Source: Solanum dulcamara
Taxonomy: Eukaryota; Streptophyta; Magnoliopsida; Solanales; Solanaceae
Direction: 5' to 3'
DNA: 64,000 nt
Assembly: GCF_947179165.1 (NCBI RefSeq)
Contig: NC_077240.1
Span: forward strand, 50,900,501-50,964,500
Numbering within the stretch: the first letter of the stretch is position 1; every line of letters starts with the position of its first letter. The notes beneath the pieces were generated by a model, which saw only the letters and a list, made by a program, of their open reading frames with translations, was not told the origin of the DNA and searched no databases. The translations under genes were made by a program, and so were the position numbers. Positions 56,890-64,000 of this stretch are shown here, piece by piece.

Positions 56890-56936
56890 TCTCTCTCTCT
56901 CTCTCTCTCTCGAGAGAGAGAGAGAGAGAGAGAGAG
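56890..56936. repeat. (TC)11(GA)n perfect palindrome
   Basis: TC repeats run from 56890 to 56911 and GA repeats from 56912 onward. The two arms of 22 bases are exactly complementary with no loop, giving a 44 bp perfect palindrome, followed by a few more GA units. Confidence 0.95.
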
Positions 56937-57410
56937 GAGATTTTGCTAAGGATTTGGTTAATTTTTGTTAGCACCCATGCTTAGGTTCGAGAAGGCATGC
57001 ATGGATAGACCACTAGTGATTGAAAGATACTTGTCGTATGGTCAACTAACCTAGACTATCCATTGATATTTAGAGATATTGAGTTGTACATTTACCCTTT
57101 TCATACTACATTTCTAAATACACACCTACCCTAGAAGTCCCCCGTAACCTTGTTTAAACTCCATTACTATTGATTGTGTTAGTGATAAACTATTATGCTC
57201 CTTAATTGATATTTGAAACTTATGAATTTATATTATGTCTTGCTTTTATTATTTTAGCTCTACAATAATTTAGAACACTTACGTACTTCATACTTGAATT
57301 CTATTTGAAAATTGTTCCTTGCGGGATTCGACCCCGACTCTAATTAGGTGTTTTTATTGATAAAAATTGCCTTCACTTTGAATTATACAAAGTGTATTTG
57401 AGCATTACCA

Positions 57411-57478
57411 AATTTTAGTGACTATTTTGACTTACTCTTGGGCTTTTCTGCACTAATCTAAATTAGAATATTTTTGGT
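57411..57478. other. short unassigned stretch between M and I
   Basis: It begins like a primer region (AATTTTAG) and ends TTGGTGTTATA, which on the minus strand could be the first bases of I's 3' LTR. It is too short to classify. Confidence 0.35.
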
Positions 57479-57941
57479 GTTATAATATCTCCCTTTTGGG
57501 ATCATTCGCCCTCGAATGATGACCAAGCTAAGAATTTACATAAGGCAAAAATACAATGCAAGAATTGAAACATCCAAACACACAAATAGAAACTGAATCT
57601 AGGATGAGGAAATGAGTGTTACAATCAACATCAGCAATAGGAAGAACGAATAGATGAGGTATCGAGATTTTGTGTCTTCTTTGGCTTCCCATGTAGCCTC
57701 TTAAACAAACTAATTTATCTATAGAACTTTGACTGAGGCAACCTCTTTGGTCCTTATCGTGTGAACTTAACGATGAATAATTTGAACCAGAATCTCCTCA
57801 TAGGACAATCTATATTTTACCTCAATTCTTTCTATTAGAACAATGAGAGAAGTGTCTCCTGAGTATTTCTTGAGCATAAAAATATGAAACACGGGGTGAA
57901 CAGCTGCTAACTCTTCTGGTAATTCTACATCACAAGCTACA
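57479..57941 (-). pseudogene. element I, integrase C-terminal end and PPT
   Basis: Minus strand: VELPEELAAVHPVFHIFMLK and KYSGDTSLIVL, SYEEILVQIIHR, RTKEVASVKVL, INLFKRLHGKPKK. This is the GPY-to-chromodomain end of a Tekay/Del-type integrase. Stops replace some residues. The side towards 57495 reads AAAAGGGAGATAT on the minus strand, a polypurine tract. The gene is cut at 57941 by J, so the rest of element I must lie right of J and K, outside the window. Confidence 0.72.
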
Positions 57942-60319
57942 TGTCACGACCTAACTCTATAAGTCGTGACGGGTGCCGAACTGGGCACTCGCATATATCC
58001 CTGTTATCTGTAAGTAAATTTGTCCCTTGTTTAAGTTATAGCACATCAACAGGTAGAATAACATATAAGCCGGCGAGGCTTATCATAGGCACCACTGTAC
58101 ATACATATATATACAACCCACATATATGTCCACAAACCTCTAAGAGTAAGAATAGTAATATAAGGCGGGACAGGTCCCCCGCTGTAATCGTGAATAAATA
58201 AATATATACATCGAATGTTAATACCAAAACTAGGCTTCGACACAATGTAGCGCTTCTGAACTACTGAGTAGAACTCCTATGCTAACAGATCTCCCAAAGT
58301 GTGTATCTGTACCTGTGGGCATGAATGCATCCCCACGAAGAAAGGGGGGTCAGTTCGACATATGTAGTGAGTATGTAAAGCATAGACATCATAAGGAGAC
58401 TATAGTTGGCGTAGGGATGCAGGGGAAAAGTATAACATTTAACCATTTACCATACTCGCATCGTATAAAAGAAAGTCATACATATTACCATCATGTACTA
58501 TGCCCGGTCTATTAGGGGACTCGGTGTACCATCTACATCATTCTGTCATCATAAGCACATACATATTATTAGTGATGTGGAATGTATAGCCCGATCTTAT
58601 ATAGTAAGTACATGCCGAGGAATGTATGTCCCGATCCGCACATTGTATAATAATGTCGAGGACTATTCAGTCCGATCCACATATCATATAGTAATGCCGA
58701 GTAACATTCGGCCCAATCCACGTATCATATAGTAATGCAGAGGAACATTTGGCCCTTTATGGGACTCGGTGTCATCATATCATCATATACCGTACTCGGC
58801 CCTTTATGGGACTCAATGTCATTATATCATCATATATCATACCCGGCCCTTTATGGGAATCGGTGTCATAATGATAATATACCATACCCAGCCCTTTATG
58901 GGACTCAGTGTCATAATCATCATATACTGTACCCGGCCCTTTATGGGATGCGGTGTCATAATCATCATATACCGTACTTAGCCCTTTATGGGCCTCGGTG
59001 TCATAATCATCATATACCGTTCCCGGCCCTTTATGGGCTCGGTATCATAACCTTATTATTGCATTACCTTAACATCATAGAACCACACTTATGTCAAATA
59101 CATATCAAGAGGAAATAAAGGTAGCTCTACGTACTTATGACAAAACATGCCAAGAGAAAGGAGATAACTTCACATACTTACTACTCTCCATCATATAGAA
59201 GCCTTGAGAGAAAATAACTAAACTAGTATAGGAATTATACCATCGAGAAGTGAATAAGACTTATGATTCATACTTGGGGTTATATGAATGGAATTATCCC
59301 CACATTTCGTATATCAATCACTTAAGGCTAAGACATGCCAAAAGAAAGAAAGGGTAAGCTTCACATATCTCTTATGGATTACTCTTACACGTTCGCCTCA
59401 TCGTCTCTTGAACCTACTTAACATGAAAGTAATACTAAGGTTAATGACCTTTAACTTTCCAATTTCCAACTCTACACCCAAGTACTCATAGGAGTTATTT
59501 CCTTATCCATTACCCTCGACTAGTTTGTTACTAGTTCTAAATCTCCTGAAAATTGGGAAGCATCTCCCCTATAACTTCAACATCCCTGAGATTTCAACTC
59601 GGCCACAATATCAAAAACCATACCACCAACAACAACCAGAAGCATATTTACAAGTAAATCACTTCAACCTTACACAATACAAGCTCCAAACAACTATCTC
59701 CAAACTATGATACAAAAATAGAGTTTTTTAATCTTTATTTCTCAAAATCTTTAACCATACCAAATGGAGATTCGTGTGTCTGTAACCAGAAGAACCCACA
59801 CCCTTTTTAAAAAACTTTAAATCCCTGCAATATGCAACCCAACAAGATGCACCCGCAGCACCACAACGATAACCCCCTACTCGACTTCGATTTGGCTATA
59901 ACCACTTCAATTTAGTTTGTTTCTAACGTCAATCATTCTTATGAAGTTTTTCCACTTCCAACCTTATTTAAGACATGTAATATACAACATAACAACATCA
60001 TAAACCCGAATTTGAAAAGGAATCCCTTACCTTGCCCAAAACTCGTCAAACTCGTCGAAACTTGCCTCGGAAGTTCCTTTAGTGCGCCTAATATTTCGTG
60101 GCTGTTTGATAACATTTTGGGATTCTCCAAACCATAAAATTTCATTAATAACACCTTCATAACATTGTTTACACCCTAGATAATCAATTCACAGAGCAAA
60201 ATCGAAGAACTCACCTTCTTTCCCCCAAAACCGTAGTTTTTTCTCTCTAGCTTCAAGTTTTCTCTTCTCTTCTTTTCTTGAATCTTTTTTTTGATAAAGA
60301 TGAAGCTTAAAGGATAAGG
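57942..60319 (-). mobile_element. LTR J (partial), inserted in element I and cut by K
   Basis: It begins TGTCACGACC like S1 and F and runs through the same landmarks: GC-rich inverted repeat (58164-58183), CCCC/GGGG hairpin (58331-58349), tandem repeats, a GTGAGT donor on the minus strand (60214 to 60209). It ends at 60319, where K's LTR starts in the opposite direction. Its U3 part is therefore displaced beyond the window. Left flank CTACA (57937-57941) would be its target duplication. Confidence 0.82.
58751..59052. repeat. six to seven tandem 45-47 bp units in LTR J
   Basis: Units begin at 58751, 58798, 58845, 58890, 58935, 58980 and 59025 (partial). Each starts with GGCCCTTTATGGG and contains TCGGTGTCAT and an ATCATCATATACCGT-like part. 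As most periods are 45 bp, the plus strand stays open for 127 codons (58735-59118) with a repeated HNHHIPYPALYG-like text. This is a product of the repeat, not a gene. A second set of about 47 bp units lies before it (58590-58750). Confidence 0.9.
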
Positions 60320-62805
60320 TGTTACACCCCATACTCTTGAGCTCGGAATGTCTCTTAAGCTTCTCAGAAGTTAACATGTGAGCCGAATAATTTATGACAC
60401 TATCAAACAACTCTAAGGAAAAGAGAATGTGATACCCCATAGTAGAAAAGGTTGCAAATAGAGTCATGAGAAGTCGGAAGGAGTTGGAGGCCAAGTAACG
60501 AGTCGTAGAACTCAATTTATCTACGTAAGCTATTAATTTAGAAGACTTACATACGTAAGCTATTTGAGTACATATCAATCTTACATAGCATAGATTACAT
60601 AGGTTTTTAAAATAAGACAAGATTACGAACCCACGAAGAGGAGGAGAGAATGACACATGGCAGCATAAGGAGGTGAAATGTGGCAGAAGGTGACCCACAT
60701 TCTTGGGGTCAAGTAGGTGACCCACCTACTTGGGGAGGCGGGGAGTGGACCCCACTGCCATATGGCAGCCCCTAATTGGCAGCATGTATGCGGTGGCCCA
60801 ATGAGGGCTGGACACGTATCACCCTTAGGGGATAATACATGTCACCTCCTAAGGTCACCTATATATATGTATTATATGACTAAGAGGCTTTTCCTTATCC
60901 AAAAATATCAGCCAAAGAAAGAAAAGAAAACCCTAAAACTAAAGAGGAAAGGGCGACGACTTGGGGGGGAAAGGGGTAAGTCCCGATTTCATTCCATGAA
61001 TTAATTATCTAGAGTATACCACGATGATATGGAGGTATTAATAGTATAAAATCATGGCTTGGAGCAGCGCAAAATGGATAACAAGCAGTCCGCGCAATTT
61101 CAGCAAGTTTGAAGAGTTTCCGAGACGCGATTTGGCGAGTTTTGGCCAATTTTGGGTAAGGTAAGGTCTTTTCTTACAATTTAAAGTTTATGTTTTTTTT
61201 GTAGGGTATATTAAAAACCTTTTATGCTTCTGTAGTGTAAGAATGTTGTGAAAATTCTCAACATTAGAAACAATCTAAATTAAAGTCGTTGTAGCTAAAT
61301 TAAAGTTGAATAGTGGATGATGTTTTTGGTGCTGCAGCTGCTGGTCGTCTGGTGGTGTGTTAAGGTGATGGAAAATGTTCTAAAAGAAGCGTGGGTGCTT
61401 CTGTTTGCACCCTCCATTTCGTATGGTTAAAAGTGTTGCAAAATGGAAACTAGGGACCCTATTTTGGTATTATGGTTTCAAGCGAGTCGTTTGGAGTTTA
61501 TGTTGTATAATGTTGATGTGAATTGCATATATATATTTTGCAGGTTCTTGTTGTTGGTTGGATGTAGTTATTAGGAGTGTAATTGGAAATTTGGATAGGG
61601 CGTATTATAGAGGAGATGCTGCCCGATTTCCGTTAACTCCTTAACTAAGTAAGCGACTAGTTGGGAAAGGTGTGCGAGGAAACGAGTTCTATGAATACTC
61701 ATAGGTAGTCTAAGATGCTGAAAAGTCTAAGGTTGTTGATACTTGCATTGTTTCCATGTTAAATAGGTTTGGAGGACGACGATGTGAACGTGATTAAGAG
61801 AAGTCCGTAAGAGGTATGTAAAGCCTATTCTTTCTCTTCTTTTGGCATGTCGTAGAGGTAAGTAAAAAGTGATACAATATCTAAAGTAATTCAATTCCTA
61901 AGTGTCTCTTATTTAGTTCTGGATGTTGAACATTTATGATAGTTAAGCTACTTTCCTTGAACCTTCTATATGTTGAGGACTAAATGAATATACGGGCTCC
62001 TAGTCGTAGGACTATATGAAAGCAAGTGCTCTAGAGTCCTTAAGTGGTTAGCATTAATTTAGTATATATGATGATGTGATGTAATAAGGTGGTGATGGCA
62101 TCGAACCTGTGATGGTCCTACAAGTATGATTCATCAGATCCCTGAAAGGGCCGGCTATATTGTATAATTTGAGCATACATGTTTTAACAACTCACAGGGT
62201 CCACGTGTAAGTTGCTTATGTGATGTTTTATCCCTTGCTTCTGTTCATATATGCTTCTAGTTATGTAATGTTATGTTTTACATACTCAGTACAAATGTCG
62301 TACTGACCCCTTTTCTTCGGGGGGCTGCGTTCATGCCCGCTGGTACAGATATACAGTTTGGGGATCTGCCAGTGTAGGAGTCCCACTCAGTAGTCCAGAA
62401 GTGCTCCCTTATGCTAGAGCCTAGATTTTGGTACTAAACCCTGATGTATATATTTTTTTCCCAGGTACGGCGGGGGTCCTATCCCACCTTATGTTATTGT
62501 TCCTACTCTTAGAGGTCTGTAGATGTGTACGTGGGTTGTGTATGGGTTATATATGTCTGTATGTACAGTTGTGCTTGTATGACTTATGATTTGGGCGTTC
62601 CCAGTGCCGTAACAACCTTATCGGCCTGCATGCATATATGTTATGGAATGACCCTATATGTTATGCCAGCCTTGTCGGCTTGTATGTTTTCTTATCTGTC
62701 GGTACATTATAAGTCATATAGGAAAAAGGTTTCCTTATAGTTGGCAGGGTACACGCGTTTGTCTAGTTTGGGCACCCGTCATAGCCTATGGGTTAGGTCA
62801 TAAAA
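60320..62805 (+). mobile_element. element K 5' LTR
   Basis: Start TGTTACACCCC, end GGTTAGGTCATAAAA (decayed TCGTGACA). A primer site and gag follow, so it is a 5' LTR, 2,486 bp long. It is the only LTR of the S1/F/H/J superfamily in the window with its internal region attached. Features: GTAAGT donor at 60976, hairpin TCAGTAC/GTACTGA (62286-62306) followed by CCCC/GGGG (62307-62322), and a GC-rich inverted repeat (62469-62488). Left flank TAAGG (60315-60319). The open stretches at 60717-61004 and 62525-62740 are not genes. Confidence 0.88.
60976..60981 (+). promoter_or_regulatory. candidate 5' splice site in element K LTR
   Basis: GGG|GTAAGTC. The same place has a GTAAGT/GTAAGC/GTGAGT site in H, S1, F and J. 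Joined to 63004, the intron would be 2,029 bp. Confidence 0.45.
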
Positions 62806-62809
62806 GAAG

Positions 62810-62821
62810 TGGTATTAGAGC
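62810..62821 (+). other. primer binding site of element K
   Basis: TGGTATTAGAGC, one base from the initiator tRNA-Met site, four bases behind the LTR end. The same one-base change is seen in element A. Confidence 0.85.
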
Positions 62822-62981
62822 AGTTCGTCCTTAGAATGTCCATAGACCGTGTCTAGTAGAGGCTTGTTTATCGGTGTGTTATGCACCACATATATAAATA
62901 GGAGGCTACAGAACATTTAGGATGTTACTTTCTTATTATCTTAGATCATGCGATAGATCTATGTTTTAGGATAACCCATTA

Positions 62982-63004
62982 CTAACCTACCTATATGTTT
63001 ACAG
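62982..63004 (+). promoter_or_regulatory. candidate branch site and 3' splice site before element K gag
   Basis: CTAAC (62982-62986), pyrimidine-containing stretch, then TTTACAG ending at 63004. The gag ATG is at 63007. Confidence 0.5.
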
Positions 63005-63006
63005 TA

Positions 63007-64000
63007 ATGCCTCCAAGGAAAGCAATTACTGCCCAGAAGGGCAAGGCAGCAGCGGGTGAAACCAGTTAGACCCTGAGAGTTACTAGGGCCCGTGCCCTAT
63101 CTATGCTGAGGGTTGTACTTCAGTCATCAAGTTCTACTACGCCATCACCCTCGGAGGAGGTTAGGGAAGTAGTAGTTGCAGATCTTGAATCTCCAGTACA
63201 GGAGCCTTCAGTCCCACAGCACGGGGTAGAGGATAGAGAGATGAGAGACGCAGTGCAATTGTTGATTGGACTGATGGCAGGACAGGCTTGGAGGTATGGC
63301 CCAGATGATGCAAATAGATAAGATATCTGGAGGTTTCGTGATTTCCTAGCCTGCAATCCCCTAGAATTTCATGGGTCAAGACCTATAGAGGACCCACAAG
63401 AGTTCACTCGATAGATGCAGCATACACTGCGAATCATTAGGGCCTCGGAGACTAAGTCGATTGAAATGGCCTATTATCGGCTGCGTGACATAGCCGCTAA
63501 TTGGCATGAGTCTTGGGAATTATGAAGGGACGAGGCTGATCCTCTAGCTAAATGGGATGAATTTGTAAAAGCCTTTCTTGTCCACTTTCTGCCTCTAGAA
63601 ATAAGACGAGCTAGGGTTGATAAATTCTTATAGTTAAAGCAGAACGGCTGGAGTGTTTGAGACTACAGACTCGAGTTTGACTCATTGGCAAGGCATGCCC
63701 CACAATTATAGCTGATATGGCAGATAGGGTGCATCATTACGTGATATGCTTGGACCTTTATTTGGTTGATAGGCATGGCCATGGCTTCTCAGCCAGGCAT
63801 GGATATTGCTCGGGTAGAGGGATACGCCCAAGGGGTAGAAGAGCGATATAGAGGGCATCAGCCCGATAGAGGTTTTGATAGAGGTCATCTTAAGAGGGCT
63901 AGGTCGGTTAGTTATCTAAGGGAATTTTGAAGTGGGCGGTTCCATCAGTTTGGTAGATATCCCTCCCAGCCAGCTTGGAGTGCACCTCTACAGTTTCCAA
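63007..64000 (+). pseudogene. element K gag, 5' part
   Basis: Start ATGCCTCCAAGGAAAGC, encoding MPPRKAITAQKGKAAAG, then an acidic/Ser-rich part (63103-63321) and the capsid region: FLACNPLEFHGSRPIEDPQE, HTLRIIRASETKSIEMAYYR, then LRDIAANWHE, DEFVKAFLVHFLP and AMASQPGMDIARVEGYAQGV. This is the retrotransposon gag family with the Trp-rich capsid core. In-frame stops are at 63067, 63319, 63412, 63523, 63631 and 63658, and a frameshift near 63690. It continues beyond the window, where the zinc knuckle and pol are expected. Confidence 0.82.

Larger units (their letters stand above)
55726..57410 (+). mobile_element. element M 3' LTR (Athila/Tat-like)
   Basis: Start TGATGGCTC after the PPT. The end region has the phrase CCTTGCGGGATTCGACCCCG (57320 on) that is common near the 3' end of such LTRs, then GAGCATTACCA, after which the text AATTTT resembles the start of a degraded primer region. 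It contains SKIPPED-gene-free DNA only: a tandem 40 bp duplication (56505-56584) and a (TC)n(GA)n palindrome. No partner LTR lies in the window. Confidence 0.6.

Noticed and set aside
56890..56936. Intrinsic terminator or CRISPR-like palindrome
   Set aside because: It is a simple dinucleotide repeat in plant DNA. There are no spacers and no bacterial context.
58751..59052. CRISPR array
   Set aside because: The whole unit is repeated without unique spacers. It is a tandem repeat inside an LTR.
58735..59118. 127-codon frame with 15-residue repeats
   Set aside because: It is produced by a 45 bp tandem repeat in LTR J. No other evidence of coding.
62525..62740. 71-codon Cys/Tyr-rich frame in K
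   Set aside because: Inside the LTR, with no conservation of the frame in H or J.

Overview
The window is repeat-rich plant nuclear DNA. It consists almost entirely of nested, decayed LTR retrotransposons, and I found no convincing host gene, tRNA, rRNA or CRISPR array. The LTR families (ends TGTCACGACC / GTGTAACA), the initiator-Met primer sites and the pol sequences look like those of Solanaceae (tomato, potato, pepper and tobacco relatives). That assignment rests on recognition, not on a search. All coding remnants carry stops and frameshifts.

Layout: (1) 1-2069 is the 3' part of a plus-strand LTR (X), sitting in the 3' LTR of element A. (2) 2070-12359 is A, a minus-strand Ty3/gypsy chromovirus with gag, PR, RT, RNase H and IN remnants. 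A 2.9 kb solo LTR (S1, 4409-7335) is inserted at its RT/RNase H boundary. (3) 12381-19277 is B, a plus-strand chromovirus with 5' LTR, gag and pol. Its 3' side is broken and continues as LTR-like DNA at 47612-49958. (4) 21283-47611 is C, a 26.3 kb minus-strand Athila-type element with perfect TAGTT target duplications. It is split by solo LTR G (25597-27850), by D (31620-41050, a full plus-strand chromovirus with two LTRs) and by solo LTR F (43957-47602, perfect GGTAC duplication). Solo LTR E (19278-21272) lies directly left of C. (5) 49959-57410 holds a decayed TE-associated ORF, solo LTR H (51526-54685, perfect CCTAG duplication) and a PPT-LTR junction of another Athila/Tat-like element (M). 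(6) 57411-64000 holds an integrase remnant (I, minus), LTR J inserted in it, and element K (5' LTR, primer site, gag), which is inserted in J and runs off the right edge.

Inferred order of events: B, then C inside B-flanking LTR sequence, then a 410 bp tandem duplication of the C/flank junction, then F inside one duplicate. D and G also post-date C. S1 and X post-date A. J post-dates I, and K post-dates J.

The most interesting signals are not genes. First, all four elements with a preserved 5' LTR and leader (A, B, D, K) have a 5' splice site inside the LTR and a CTAAC branch site plus 3' AG directly before gag. This suggests that U5, the primer site and the leader form an intron of gag mRNA. 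Second, two adjacent hairpins in the LTRs show paired base changes between families, with a further hairpin next to the splice donor. Third, each element has lost different catalytic residues, and D's 3' LTR has lost its TATA region.
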